Assembly (NCBI GenBank): GCA_905116865.2
Contig: CAJHNH020003135.1
Span: 549,903-613,902, forward strand
Length of the DNA stretch: 64,000 nucleotides
Direction of reading: 5' to 3'
From: Candidula unifasciata
Taxonomy: Eukaryota > Mollusca > Gastropoda > Stylommatophora > Geomitridae
Shown in pieces: positions 28,301 through 33,826 of this stretch (position 1 is the first letter of the stretch; each line of letters starts with the position of its first letter). The translations under genes were made by a program, and so were the position numbers. The notes under the pieces are model-generated. The model ran no database searches, was not told where the DNA came from, and worked only from the letters and a program-made list of their open reading frames with translations.

Positions 28301-31300
28301 TGCATCTCTATGGGACATGATGTGTCTCTATGGGACATGATGCATCTCTATGGGACACAATGTGTCTCTATGGGACATGATGTGTCTCTATGGGACATGA
28401 TGTGTCTCTATGGGACATGATGTGTCTCTATGGGACGTGATGTGTCTCTATGGGACGTGATGCATCTCTATGGGACGTGATGTGTCTCTATGGGACATGA
28501 TGCATCTCTATGGGACATGATGCGTCTCTATGGGACATGATGCGTCTCTATGGGACATGATGCATCTCTATGGGACATGATGCGTCTCTATGGGACATGA
28601 TGTGTCTCTATGGGACATGATGTGTCTCTATGGGACATAATGCATCTCTATGGGACATGATGCGTCTCTATGGGACATGATGTGTCTCTATGGGACATGA
28701 TGCGTCTCTATGGGACATGATGCATCTCTATGGGACATGATGCATCTCTATGGGACATGATGCGTCACTATGGGACATGATGCGTCTCTATGGGACATGA
28801 TGCGTCTCTATGGGACATGATGCGTCTTTATGGGACATGATGCGTCTCTATGGGACATGATGTGTCTCTATGGGACATGATGCGTCTCTATGGGACATGA
28901 TATGTCTCTATGGGACATGATGTGTCTCTATGGGACATGATGTGTCTCTATGGGACATGATGTGTCTCTATGGGACATGATGTGTCTCTATGGGACATGA
29001 TGCGTCTCTATGGGACATGCGTCTCTATGGGACATGATGCGTCTCTATGGGACATGATGCGTCTCTATGGGACATCTTGTGTCTCTTTGGGACATGATGT
29101 GTCTCTATGGGACATGATGTGTCTCTATGGGACATGATGTGTCTCTATGGGACATGATGTGTCTCTATGGGACATGATGTGTCTCTATGGGACATGATGT
29201 GTCTCTATGGGACATGATGGGTCTCTATGGGACATGATGGGTCTCTATGGGACATGATGGGTCTCTATGGGACATGATGCATCTCTATGGGACATGATGT
29301 GTCTCTATGGGACATGATGCGTCTCTATGGGACATGATGCGTCTCTATGGGACATGATGTGTCTCTATGGGACATGATGTGTCTTTATGGGACATGATGT
29401 GTCTCTATGGGACATGATGTGTCTCTATGGGACATGATGTGTCTCTATGGGACATGATGTGTCTCTATGGGACATGATGTGTCTCTATGGGACATGATGT
29501 GTCTCTATGGGACATGATGTGTCTCTATGGGACATGATGTTAATCACAGTTGAAGGTATCTCTCATGTGCAGGCAGTCAATTTTGCTGTTAAACCTGTAA
29601 AATATTTTTGTTTTCTCTTTTTCAGGAAAGACAGAAAAATGGCCTTAATTCAGATGAGCACAATGGAGGAAGCTATACATGCTCTCATTGTAAGTTGGCA
29701 AATATTTGAGCAAAACATTAAAACTATATCATCTTCATTACTTTCTTTTGCGTGTGTGTGTGTGAGTGTGTGTGTGTGTGTGTGTGTGTATGTTTTATTG
29801 TTTGTTTCTGTTCATTCATCATCATCATCATCTAATCTTGATTCCCTTGTACCTTGCTGTGTCAAGGTGAAACATAATTTACAAGAAAGAGACCGCTTGT
29901 GCGCCTTGTTAATTGGGATTCCCATGGACTCTCTTATTGCCTGTACATCGCCTGCATGGTTGGCCTCTTCACTCCTGATCCCTAAATCATTGCTTGCTAT
30001 GGTATAATGTCTGCTGAAATCTATCATCACACCCTTGATCAGCATCAAGTTATTCCACTTTCACCATCAAGTGTGGGAGAGGAATTGTTGATGGTTCAGC
30101 CATTCATGGGTGCCACTGCCATGTGTCATTTTCTGGGAATGCACCATATCTTTCATTTCATCACACTATTTTCATCTTGGCCACCATCTTTTTATAACTC
30201 CAGCTCTTCTTGGAGATCACACCTGTGTTGGTAACTGATTGTCTACCAAACCAAGTGGGGTCAAATACATCCTTTGTCTGTTAATCATCTCATGCTCATG
30301 TAATTCTTATATTTTTTTACAACCTATATTGTTATCTTTTTATTACATAATTTGGAGTGGAAAAAGGAGTTGAATAACTCATTAATTAAAAAGGTGTAGG
30401 TGAACTTAATTATTAATTCTGACTGAAGCGAACTCCTGATACAAAATATGTAAGTAAATTGTTAAAACAATATGTAGACTGTGGGATCTGCAGTGGTACA
30501 GCAGGTAGACACTTGCCTGTCAGGCCGAAGGCCTTGTGTAGCTTCTTCTTCTTCTTTTCTTATTCACTGGCTGTAAACTCAAGCGGAAAACTCTAGATTT
30601 GTCCACTTCTGGACTTTAGTTTGGTTCCAGAATTTGAGCTTTGTGTAAACATCTGTTTTACAGATGTGCTTATTGGTATGCAGACTGCTAATTCCTCACC
30701 TCTCAGGCAGATACACTCTATAAATGTGAACCCTAATTAGCTAACTTATATGACAGGCATGTTAAAGGGGGCAAAGAGTCCCACCCAACCCCCACAATGG
30801 GGCCCTGATGGGGAGGTCTTGAGGTCTGCATTGTCGGATGTTTATATTATTGATCCTGACTTCCAGGTCGGCCCAGCCTAAAACAGATGCCAGGTAAAGT
30901 CCTGGGAAGTAAAGGTGGCAGATGTGACATTGATTGGTCTATAAAGAAATGTGTCTAGCCTCGTATGCATCACTGACATAAAAAGAATCCTTCATTTTAA
31001 CCTACTATCTACCGAGACAGCATACACAAACGGTTAATGAGTTAGTTTTTTTCTAAGTTAAGGACCAGACTATAATTGTTAATGATTTTACATGTATAGA
31101 GAGAATGAAGTGAATACGTCATTGAATAATATGTAATTGAACTGTTAATGTATATTTATGTGTGCCTCATATTAACATTAGGTGAAAAAAATAAGAGAAA
31201 AATGGATGAAGATATGACTATAAATATTTATGTGTGCATTTTAATTCTTTAAAACTATCAATGATCTTTTTCCTTGTGTGGGTTCCGTGGCCATATATTG

Positions 31301-31793
31301 TAAGGAAAACAGGAATAGAACCACTGCTTACACAAAAAGGCATGTTGTAAGAGTTGACTATTTGGGAGCTTCCTCCGAAGTCGGAGTGCATCTGCCTGAG
31401 AGGCAAAGAACCAGCAGTTTGCATACATAATATCAGATCTGTTTAATGGATGTGCACGAAACACTCAAGTTCTACAATAAGACTGAAGTCCAGAGGCAGA
31501 CGAATAACCATAATTTATGCCAGAATTTACTGCCGGTGAATGCGAAGAAGAATATGAAGAATTATCTTTTAAAAATAAATTATTGACAAATTCTTCATTT
31601 TTAGACAAAATGTCCCATCTTTAGATAAACTGCTGAACCGCAAATTATTTTTTTTTAAAATTGTTTTTATTGATGAACCAAGTGTCTTTAAAATTGAAAA
31701 TTAATTGTTATTTTCTTTTTTCAGACTATGCACAACTATCAAATGGGAGAGAGCTGCCATCTACGAGTCTCCTTCTCCAAATCAGTCATTTAG
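1219..31793 (+). CDS. PTBP1: Polypyrimidine tract-binding protein (PTBP family), 14 exons, 5' end outside window
   Basis: Spliced RNA-binding protein of the PTBP1/2/3 (hephaestus) family; the family regulates alternative splicing by binding CU-rich tracts. Fourteen exons, 1209 nt, join without a frame break to give 402 residues plus TAG. Residues 22-98 are RRM2 (ILRIIVDH, then [18 protein letters not shown]), extended by [20 protein letters not shown], which is nearly identical to vertebrate PTBP. Residues 120-207 are a Gly/Ala/Met-rich linker. Residues 208-283 are RRM3 (VILVSNL, then [20 protein letters not shown]). Residues 325-402 are RRM4 ([18 protein letters not shown]), ending [14 protein letters not shown]1 and the N-terminus must lie to the left. 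Human PTBP1 is 531 residues, so about three quarters is present. Family membership is very secure; which paralogue a single-copy invertebrate gene should be named after is a convention. Confidence 0.96.
1324..2858 (+). repeat. 53/56-bp tandem array made of a duplicated exon end plus 5' splice site
   Basis: About 28 units, each containing tccctggacattctctatcag followed by gtgaatatattatttgttg or its atgaat variant, then ggacaagta. The unit length alternates between 53 and 56 bp (one TTG more or less). The first unit is the true PTBP exon end. Roughly a dozen later copies keep CAGGTGAAT, one reads CAGGTAAAT, and the others have CAGATGAAT, which loses the GT. Reading on from the true donor meets TGA at 1402, so use of a downstream donor copy would give a premature stop. 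Confidence 0.95.
2866..3065 (-). repeat. (GAA)n-tailed dispersed repeat, partial
   Basis: Contains tttacagatct, ggttcc, ctctcaggcagat, gacatcaaaggaagc and the end cctggaacccacaggg. These match the family at 58475-58970 in the same orientation. Confidence 0.7.
3262..3490 (-). repeat. tRNA-derived SINE, family P
   Basis: Shares with 33243-33475 and 38860-39090 the string order: aatcctctacaggacattgcagaacc, gtttgccattgcttctgaa, accactgccaaaaccaacgc, gatcgaatctggcaccccagca. On the - strand the promoter-like head carries a box B-like GATTCGATCC. Confidence 0.8.
3603..3654 (+). CDS. PTBP1: PTBP exon b: RRM2 core
   Basis: 52 nt, phase 0 to 1, between acceptor tccacag and donor A|GTAAGT. It encodes [17 protein letters not shown], the RRM2 beta2-beta3 region (vertebrate [18 protein letters not shown]). 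The last base joins AC of the next exon to make an Asn codon. It is too short to stand out as an open frame; it was found by protein similarity. Confidence 0.95.
3870..4330 (+). repeat. Possible degraded LINE 3' end
   Basis: The start reads ggaggtaggggaagaccgagaag, resembling the GRGRPR segment that ends the RT-type LINE coding regions elsewhere in the window. The rest is broken by stops. Weak call. Confidence 0.35.
4754..5400 (-). mobile_element. Non-LTR retrotransposon 3' end (RT C-terminus), degraded
   Basis: On the - strand, 5227-5018 reads [19 protein letters not shown], then CESWTIGRQ and [17 protein letters not shown]. This is the region following the reverse-transcriptase domain in RTE-like elements. 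The element continues, frameshifted, down to a (GAT)n tail at 4773-4754. Only the 3' part survives (5' truncation). It sits in a PTBP intron in antisense orientation. Confidence 0.85.
5547..5605 (+). CDS. PTBP1: PTBP exon c: RRM2
   Basis: 59 nt, phase 1 to 0, acceptor tttttcag, donor ACG|GTAAGA. Encodes (N)[19 protein letters not shown], matching vertebrate NQFQALLQYADPVSAQHAKL, i.e. beta4 and helix 2 of RRM2. Confidence 0.95.
5939..6101 (+). CDS. PTBP1: PTBP exon d: end of RRM2, with a second in-phase donor
   Basis: 163 nt, phase 0 to 1, acceptor attttcag. Encodes [20 protein letters not shown] through [20 protein letters not shown] and [10 protein letters not shown], the most conserved stretch in the window. 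Two donors are possible: G|GTAATC after 6101, and a stronger-looking G|GTGAGC after 6068. They differ by 33 nt and leave the same phase, so both give open protein; the choice removes 11 residues. The longer form matches the position of the vertebrate junction better. Confidence 0.94.
6161..6182 (+). repeat. Poly-G tract
   Basis: Run of about 20 G in the intron just after PTBP exon d. Similar G or C homopolymers occur at 11930-11951, 19095-19110, 36002-36015, 42606-42625, 50789-50826 and 56814-56833. Confidence 0.9.
6413..6690 (+). repeat. Microsatellite and 20-bp tandem repeat
   Basis: (CA)n and (AT)n near 6413-6440, followed at about 6565-6690 by about six imperfect copies of ccacaaccacatccactcac. 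No gene. Confidence 0.85.
6787..7075 (+). repeat. (GAA)n-tailed dispersed repeat, near full length
   Basis: Contains gattccggtgcacacttgtg, aacaagaatagacccactgc, gcatgtcataatagtcgac, gaatgcatctgactg, cagatgtg, attctggaacaaga and ccagaactttccact. It ends in aagaagaaga. Matches the copies at 31275-31562 and 60680-60990. Confidence 0.88.
7471..7566 (+). CDS. PTBP1: PTBP exon e: RRM2-RRM3 linker
   Basis: 96 nt, phase 1 to 1, acceptor gtctaag, donor ACAG|GTAACC. Encodes a low-complexity linker [20 protein letters not shown] followed by [12 protein letters not shown]. Being a multiple of three with equal phases, it can be included or skipped without changing frame. In mammals the same linker carries the cassette exon 9 of PTBP1. 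The acceptor pyrimidine tract is weak. Confidence 0.85.
7690..7860 (+). repeat. Short tandem repeat, about 49-bp unit
   Basis: Three to four imperfect copies of agtcacataattctgttttt followed by ctatgcagccac and ttattgcttcac. Confidence 0.8.
8185..8440 (+). mobile_element. LINE 3' coding remnant
   Basis: Reads [20 protein letters not shown] followed by [15 protein letters not shown], the basic C-terminal motif of RTE-like elements (family pattern: GH..RR....[18 protein letters not shown]). Stops interrupt it further on. Confidence 0.75.
8560..8935 (+). mobile_element. RNase H-type LINE 3' end, degraded
   Basis: The segment around 8655-8690 (gtacggtgggaaataaacaggtggatagattg) matches the GGNEQADRL part of the RNase H domain at 36490-36530. 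The end gctgctgaagatggggac, gagcactta, gagtgctgtgatgttggttct matches 36765-36830. Frameshifted throughout. Confidence 0.7.
8936..9589 (+). other. Intron sequence, nothing recognised
   Basis: AT-rich, no coding similarity and no clear repeat seen. Confidence 0.5.
9590..9905 (+). repeat. Dispersed repeat, family D
   Basis: Shares agccccaccctagct, ggccataaatatggcc, gacctctccacggtgatcc, tccacatggtggcact, gtgtgatgtcctggtggggt with 49665-50200. A shorter copy lies at 10905-11045. It ends in a (GTCA)n run at 9884-9902. Confidence 0.8.
10905..11045 (+). repeat. Dispersed repeat, family D, 5' truncated
   Basis: Contains gggacctctccctgttgatc, tccacatggtagcacttt, gtcaccgggtgttgat and tggatgtcctggtggggtt. 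Confidence 0.75.
11051..12730 (+). other. Intron: A-rich tracts, short 25-bp tandem repeat, no gene
   Basis: Contains A-rich runs (11565-11620), poly-C at 11930-11951 and about four imperfect copies of tctaaaatcagttttatcaac at 12004-12095. No coding similarity was recognised. Confidence 0.55.
12739..12920 (+). mobile_element. Short non-autonomous hAT-like element (MITE)
   Basis: 182 bp. Terminal inverted repeats begin CAGGGCTATTCTGCT and CAGGGCTACACTGCT (13 of 15 match). Flanking 8-mers ctatagat and ttatagat match at 7 of 8 and have TA at the centre, as hAT target sites of the Buster type do. It lies 72 bp upstream of a 21-nt PTBP exon. Confidence 0.7.
12993..13013 (+). CDS. PTBP1: PTBP exon f: 21-nt microexon in the linker
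   Basis: Acceptor ttttctctcctcag, donor CCAG|GTATGA. In phase 1 it reads (A)PGYGIP(G), resembling the Gly/Pro/Ala-rich linker of other PTBPs. Phase 1 to 1, so it is skippable in frame. The excellent pyrimidine tract and the exact frame fit support it, but 21 nt is little evidence; RNA data would settle it. Confidence 0.7.
13255..13460 (-). mobile_element. LINE 3' end remnant
   Basis: On the - strand it reads agaagagaggcattggagaa, cattgtgacaactggaaag, agaggaagaccaagagagatg: the ENIVTTGKI...RGRPRE motif seen also at 22360-22450. Confidence 0.75.
13680..14480 (+). mobile_element. Non-LTR retrotransposon 3' end with zinc-finger-like C-terminus
   Basis: The 5' part is frameshifted. From 14118 it reads [31 protein letters not shown], then after one stop [20 protein letters not shown] at 14358-14420. 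The order GRPxLRxKDxC, then WExxAADRxxWR, then CxxCxxxCxSRIGLxxHxxxC is the characteristic end of a LINE ORF2 common in molluscs (from memory). Not a host gene. Confidence 0.88.
14500..14562 (+). repeat. Pyrimidine-rich (CTT/CTG/CCT)n microsatellite
   Basis: Imperfect triplet run following the LINE 3' end. It gives the false Lys/Glu-rich and Ser-rich open frames on either strand. Confidence 0.85.
14683..15290 (+). repeat. 25-bp tandem array, about 24 copies
   Basis: Unit gccagataggacatacattc plus aggat. Two main versions alternate in blocks (agatagttcatac and agataggacatac). It ends about 150 bp before the acceptor of the next PTBP exon. Confidence 0.95.
15446..15585 (+). CDS. PTBP1: PTBP exon g: linker and start of RRM3
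   Basis: 140 nt, phase 1 to 0, acceptor catctcaag, donor GAG|GTAAGA. Encodes [20 protein letters not shown], then LNAARIGLP (vertebrate AAAAGRIAIPGL) and [11 protein letters not shown], the first strand of RRM3. Confidence 0.93.
15678..15905 (-). repeat. (GAA)n-tailed dispersed repeat
   Basis: Starts ttcttcttcc. Contains cagatcctgcattttgtgtg, ttggttcc, ctctcaggcagatg variant cttctcaggcagatg, ccccacaatgagacccc. Antisense to PTBP. Confidence 0.8.
15990..17355 (+). other. Intron upstream of the 34-nt exon
   Basis: No gene or clear repeat. The last 260 bases are markedly pyrimidine-rich on the transcript strand (tttatttctctactctg, ccccactctactccgctcc), the kind of sequence PTB binds. A GAT-rich microsatellite lies at 16136-16156. 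Confidence 0.55.
17356..17389 (+). CDS. PTBP1: PTBP exon h: 34-nt exon of RRM3, probable autoregulatory exon
   Basis: 34 nt, phase 0 to 1, acceptor tatcccag, donor TTTG|GTATGT. Encodes [11 protein letters not shown](G), helix 1 of RRM3 (vertebrate VTPQSLFILFG). In mammals the exon at this position is also 34 nt (PTBP1 exon 11, PTBP2 exon 10), and its skipping feeds transcripts to nonsense-mediated decay. Here, joining exon g directly to exon i reads eight codons and then TGA at 19320-19322. Pyrimidine-rich sequence lies on both sides (acctttctttttc just downstream). Confidence 0.95.
17482..17751. mobile_element. Foldback (nested inverted-repeat) element
   Basis: Outer arms begin gaccctaagggatgc and end gcatcccttagggtc (mirror). 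Inner arms around 17510-17603 and 17645-17715 also pair (tttgatatttaatattgttt with its complement). The whole 270 bp can fold into one long imperfect hairpin. No coding capacity. Confidence 0.8.
17777..17793. other. Assembly gap (17 N)
   Basis: Seventeen undetermined bases directly after the foldback element; probably a failure to assemble through it. The true gap length is unknown. Confidence 0.99.
18003..18275 (+). mobile_element. tRNA-derived SINE, family S, with perfect TSD
   Basis: The head has box A-like tagcagagcggctagacg and box B-like gggtttgctccc. The body has ggctcccaggtcgaccca, gagtgggtaccagg, ggcggccagcatgatgct, gattggtct and ggcgtggaaaagggtcc. A 12-bp direct repeat tacagaaactca flanks it at 17991-18002 and 18276-18287. 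Confidence 0.93.
18930..19125 (+). mobile_element. tRNA-derived SINE, second type
   Basis: Head gcggctggctgaacggttag, aatgctgggttctcg, box B-like gatttgaatcctt. It then has a body of unknown type ending in a poly-C run. The head resembles the - strand copy at 41041-41245. Confidence 0.65.
19296..19388 (+). CDS. PTBP1: PTBP exon i: RRM3 core
   Basis: 93 nt, phase 1 to 1, acceptor ctctatag, donor CTAG|GTGAGT. Encodes (G)[19 protein letters not shown], then [11 protein letters not shown], nearly identical to vertebrate PTBP RRM3. Confidence 0.97.
19494..20459. mobile_element. 966-bp element with 63-bp perfect terminal inverted repeats
   Basis: Positions 19494-19556 and 20397-20459 are perfect reverse complements, starting ggctctcctttgaataacgg. 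A second inverted pair of about 86 bp lies inside (19787-19872 and 19913-19998) around a 40-bp loop. The interior is much richer in CG dinucleotides than the surrounding intron. No transposase is recognised; an open frame at 19954-20313 has no known motif. Flanks gtacttt and gtatttt could be an imperfect TSD. The superfamily is unknown. Confidence 0.88.
20460..21009 (+). other. Intron sequence, nothing recognised
   Basis: AT-rich, no gene or repeat identified. Confidence 0.5.
21010..21258 (+). mobile_element. tRNA-derived SINE, family P, sense copy
   Basis: Contains box B-like gggtttgatccc, then ttggtttcaaaagtggtacc, ctgcagcatcctgtaaagga: the complement of the copies at 3262, 33243 and 38860. 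Confidence 0.82.
21423..21665 (+). mobile_element. tRNA-derived SINE, family S
   Basis: gggagccgcctttgtgtagt, ggctagatacttgcctg, ggttcaaatcc (box B), ccttggctgccaggtggatcc, gagtaccaggtaaagtcctg. A diverged copy of the family at 18003. Confidence 0.82.
21848..21962. repeat. Near-perfect hairpin, 48-bp arms
   Basis: Arms 21848-21895 and 21915-21962 match at 45 of 48 positions, with only transitions between them, around a 19-bp loop. The motif catgtctggacaga occurs just before the left arm (21834) and again about 40 bp beyond the right arm (22003). Confidence 0.85.
22330..22625 (+). mobile_element. LINE 3' end with (GAT)n tail
   Basis: Reads [39 protein letters not shown], then a tail gatgaggatgatgatgatga. 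It matches the antisense copies at 4754-5400 and 13255-13460. Confidence 0.85.
22711..22808 (+). CDS. PTBP1: PTBP exon j: end of RRM3
   Basis: 98 nt, phase 1 to 0, acceptor tttcttttgcag, donor TCA|GTAAGT. Encodes (A)[19 protein letters not shown] followed by [13 protein letters not shown]; vertebrates have [31 protein letters not shown]. Confidence 0.96.
22955..23170 (-). repeat. Dispersed repeat, undisrupted copy
   Basis: Contains agcattctgagcctgtgagg, cagacattacccacctccg, tcttcttggtctgcttcatg and caactcccttgtgtatgcag. The same order, split by a LINE fragment, is at 62566-63060. Orientation uncertain. Confidence 0.65.
23171..23814 (+). other. Intron sequence, no gene
   Basis: Contains a stretch near 23480-23560 (gttagtcgaggtgccaacctc) similar to the start of family D at 9597. 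Nothing else recognised. Confidence 0.5.
23815..25340 (+). repeat. 19-bp tandem array, about 80 copies
   Basis: Unit tttgctatactcatacaca, with frequent C/T change at the tenth base of acacat/acatat and occasional tttact or tttcct variants. Because 19 is not divisible by three and the unit has no stop in any + frame, all three frames stay open for hundreds of codons; those frames are not genes. Confidence 0.97.
25630..25748 (+). CDS. PTBP1: PTBP exon k: RRM3-RRM4 linker and start of RRM4
   Basis: 119 nt, phase 0 to 2, acceptor tcttcacag, donor CC|GTAAGT. Encodes [31 protein letters not shown] and QVLHLSNIP. The [21 protein letters not shown] block is diagnostic of PTBP. Confidence 0.98.
25749..26294 (+). 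other. Intron sequence, no gene
   Basis: A (GTT)n microsatellite at 26021-26046; otherwise nothing recognised. Confidence 0.55.
26295..26395 (+). repeat. 16-bp tandem repeat, about six copies
   Basis: Unit agtaactatggaaatt with small changes. Confidence 0.9.
26396..26745 (+). mobile_element. LINE 3' end remnant with (AAG)n tail
   Basis: Reads [20 protein letters not shown], followed by a Glu-rich stretch ending in a GAAGAAGAAG tail. The W(F/L)GHxxRM pattern is that of the RTE-like C-terminus. Confidence 0.65.
27044..27118 (+). CDS. PTBP1: PTBP exon l: RRM4
   Basis: 75 nt, phase 2 to 2, acceptor ttgtttcag, donor CC|GTAAGT. Encodes [20 protein letters not shown] then FKFFP, equivalent to vertebrate SVSEEDLKVLFSSNGGVVKGFKFF. 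Confidence 0.97.
27255..27565 (+). repeat. 18-bp tandem array
   Basis: Unit tgtgtgggtactgatgtt, with tact/tatt alternation and some tgtttgtg inserts; about 16 copies. It leads directly into the 20-bp array. Confidence 0.92.
27575..29545 (+). repeat. 20-bp tandem array, about 97 copies
   Basis: Unit tctctatgggacatgatgtg, strictly periodic except one shortened unit at about 29018. Most variation is confined to one dinucleotide: tgCGtc, tgTGtc or tgCAtc. Each unit carries UCUCUAU in the sense of the PTBP transcript. Confidence 0.98.
29626..29689 (+). CDS. PTBP1: PTBP exon m: RRM4
   Basis: 64 nt, phase 2 to 0, acceptor ctctttttcag, donor ATT|GTAAGT. Encodes (P)[19 protein letters not shown] then LI, nearly identical to vertebrate [22 protein letters not shown]. 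Confidence 0.98.
29750..30240 (-). repeat. (GT)n microsatellite and a repeat with (GAT)n tail
   Basis: (GT)n at 29750-29788. Then, read on the - strand, a non-coding repeat ending in gatgatgatgatga at 29834-29816. The tail resembles those of the LINE ends, but no LINE protein motif is seen in 29840-30240. Confidence 0.5.
30481..30990 (+). mobile_element. tRNA-derived SINE, family S, split by another repeat
   Basis: The head gtgggatctgcagtggtaca, gcaggtagacacttgcctg is at 30481-30545. The body cttccaggtcggcccagcc, gccaggtaaagtcctggg, gattggtctataaa is at 30858-30990. A (GAA)n-tailed repeat lies between. Confidence 0.75.
30546..30845 (-). repeat. (GAA)n-tailed dispersed repeat, inserted in a SINE
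   Basis: Begins cttcttcttcttttc. Contains ggctgtaaactc, tccacttctggactttag, ttttacagatgtg, ctcaccctctcaggcagat-like ctcacctctcaggcagat and cccccacaatggggccc. Confidence 0.85.
31275..31562 (+). repeat. (GAA)n-tailed dispersed repeat, near full length
   Basis: gtgtgggttccgtggcc, aggaatagaaccactgc, gcatgttgtaagagttgac, gagtgcatctgcctgagagg, aaccagcagtttgcatac, gaatgcgaagaagaata. In the intron before the last PTBP exon. Confidence 0.88.
31725..31793 (+). CDS. PTBP1: PTBP last exon: end of RRM4 and stop
   Basis: 69 nt, phase 0, acceptor tttcttttttcag. Encodes [20 protein letters not shown] then VI and TAG at 31791-31793. Vertebrate PTBP1 ends [22 protein letters not shown], so the C-terminus is exactly conserved in length. 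Confidence 0.97.
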   Translation, partial: TMHNYQMGESCHLRVSFSKSVI

Positions 31794-31942
31794 TTTTTTA
31801 TCAATGAGCATGATCTATAACAGTGCCAGATTTTTTAATGCAGTGAAGTTAATAATAGCCAGCATTACTGTTTACAGTAAGTTACACAAATACAAATGTT
31901 ACAAATACAGCCGCCTTGTGTTTCTTTAGAATTGACTGGAAG

Positions 31943-31948
31943 AATAAA
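31943..31948 (+). promoter_or_regulatory. Candidate PTBP polyadenylation signal
   Basis: First AATAAA downstream of the stop codon, 150 bases away. The true 3' end could be further on. Confidence 0.4.
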
Positions 31949-32129
31949 GTTCGAGCTCTATGTGCATAAAAGGATGACAAATGAATGAATGTGTTTCTTT
32001 ATTACATTCAAAACAAAAATCAGTCTGTGTGGAGTCATCTTCATCTTTGTCCCATGACCTTTTAGGGTGTTGTTGATGATGAAAGTACTGACAGACTGGC
32101 AGGCTCTGCCTTTTTTGCAGATGGCTGTC

Positions 32130-32457
32130 CTATGAAACACGCTGAATGTTGAATTAAGAATCGACATCACAGTACTCAGGACACTCCCATAAGTCAATTG
32201 TATATCTAATCCTTCACCTGAGTGTCGAGCGTCGCCCAAATACCCAGGTAACTCCTTGCAATGCCATTCTTCTTAGACTGTAATGACCTATCTGCGCCTC
32301 CACACTGTTCACTCTCTCCCAAAGGGCCCTCACAAAATCTAACTTGCCATACATCAATTCACAGCCAAGTGGTGCAGAGCCAGTCTATCTGCCTGCTCAC
32401 GCTGAGATTGTTAATTCCCTTAGAGAGGACGATCGAAGGATTTTGGGAGTAGAGAGT
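32130..32457 (-). mobile_element. RNase H-type LINE 3' end
   Basis: The - strand matches 36500-36830: agcaggcagatagactgg, ctctgcaccacttgg, gaattgatgta, gggccctttggga, caaggagtta, ending gggagtgtcctgagtactgt. Degraded. Confidence 0.8.
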
Positions 32458-32473
32458 CTACACTGCTGCTAAG

Positions 32474-32738
32474 TAAAAGTGAAAAAACATAAAGGACCCT
32501 TTTCTATGCCTTTAGGCGTATAGGGCATAAAGGGTTAGACCTATATTTTATAGACCAACGACACAAGATGGGTGATGTCGTCAGCATCACGCCGGCCGCC
32601 TTTACTTCCCGGGACTGCACCCGGTACCCACTCAAGGCTGGGTAGATCTGGGAGATAAGATCATTTTTGAAGACAAGTCCGGCTCCGTCAGGGAGTGAAC
32701 CCACGACCTTCCGATCCGCTCTGCTGCCACGGCGACTC
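32474..32738 (-). mobile_element. tRNA-derived SINE, family S, with perfect 16-bp TSD
   Basis: The - strand has gtcgccgtggcagcagagcg, tcggaaggtcgtgggttc, gagtgggtaccgggtgcagt and ggcggccggcgtgatgctga. Direct repeats ctacactgctgctaag at 32458-32473 and 32739-32754 show a clean insertion at the edge of the LINE remnant. Confidence 0.95.
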
Positions 32739-32849
32739 CTACACTGCTGCTAAGAGTGTAAGAAATGGGATCAAAGATCACGTCAGCTAGGCACGAGTGA
32801 CACACCAGACATACAAGAAGTTTGGTTAACCAGCTTAGGACTGGCATTA

Positions 32850-33242
32850 TTGTCTGTGAGATGCTGGTGTATATGTTGAAGAGGGAATCCGAGCAAAAAC
32901 TGCAAACAAACCTGCATAATAAATAGAAAGAAAATGAAAAAGTTGCAATAATAATATCAATAATAAAAATAATATTGTCAACAAGAAAAAAAAGCTTAGA
33001 AAAGGTAAAGAAAAAATGTAATTAGGTGTTGTCATGAAGATTTTCAGTATTAATATTGGTTCTTTAGAATTTTGAAGACCATCAGAATGGTGCAGCATTG
33101 TGTGTATTCTAGAAAAGTAACTTCATAAACTTTTTATCGTAATAAAGAAAGAGGATTGAACAGGTTTTATTGTTTTCTAAAATGTTTAGCTACCTGATTA
33201 CTAAATAGGAGATTGATGTCGATGAGCTACAGAAAATCGCGG
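32850..33242. other. Intergenic, AT-rich, nothing recognised
   Basis: No coding similarity; some A/T-rich runs. A similar stretch (aataatatcaataata, gaaaatgaaaaagttgca) recurs near 39360-39420, suggesting an old shared repeat. Confidence 0.5.
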
Positions 33243-33475
33243 TTTAGGTTAGTATCCTTTACAGGACATTGCAAAACCAACCCCAACAGCCCCTGGCTGC
33301 TGTGTGGTTTTTCTAGGCAAATTTACATCCAGTAGTTTGCCATTGCTTTCTGAACGGTCGGCTTTCTTATACCACTGTCAAAACCAACGCAAGGCGCATT
33401 GCCTGCAGCTGGGATCCAACCTGGCATCCCGGCATTACGAAGCAAAGCGTTCGCATCGGCTTAGCCTCAGAGCCG
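33243..33475 (-). mobile_element. tRNA-derived SINE, family P
   Basis: gtatcctttacaggacattg, ctaggcaaatttacatcc, gtttgccattgctttctgaa, accactgtcaaaaccaac, gggatccaacctggcatccc. Confidence 0.88.
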
Positions 33476-33826
33476 ACTGAGTAATGGGTACCAGGTTATT
33501 TTCAGAATTTTCTCAGATTTGTTAGAGGAATAAAAGGCAATGGGGAAGAAACCTGGCCATCACACCTCATATGTCATGGCCTAGAATAAGTGCAGACCTA
33601 ACCCTTCATAGGGAGTCACCGTGGTATAGGGGCTAGACAGTCGCCTGTGGGTCCGAAGAACCTGGGGTCAGATCCTGATGGAGCTAGACTTTTTTTTTCT
33701 TTTTCTAATTGACCTCAGCTCCCAGGTCAACCCAACTTTAAACAGGTACCAGTTAAAACTCTGGGAAGTAAAGGCAGGTGGCATGATGCTGACCCCATTA
33801 CCTACCATGTGCCGATTGGTCTAGAC

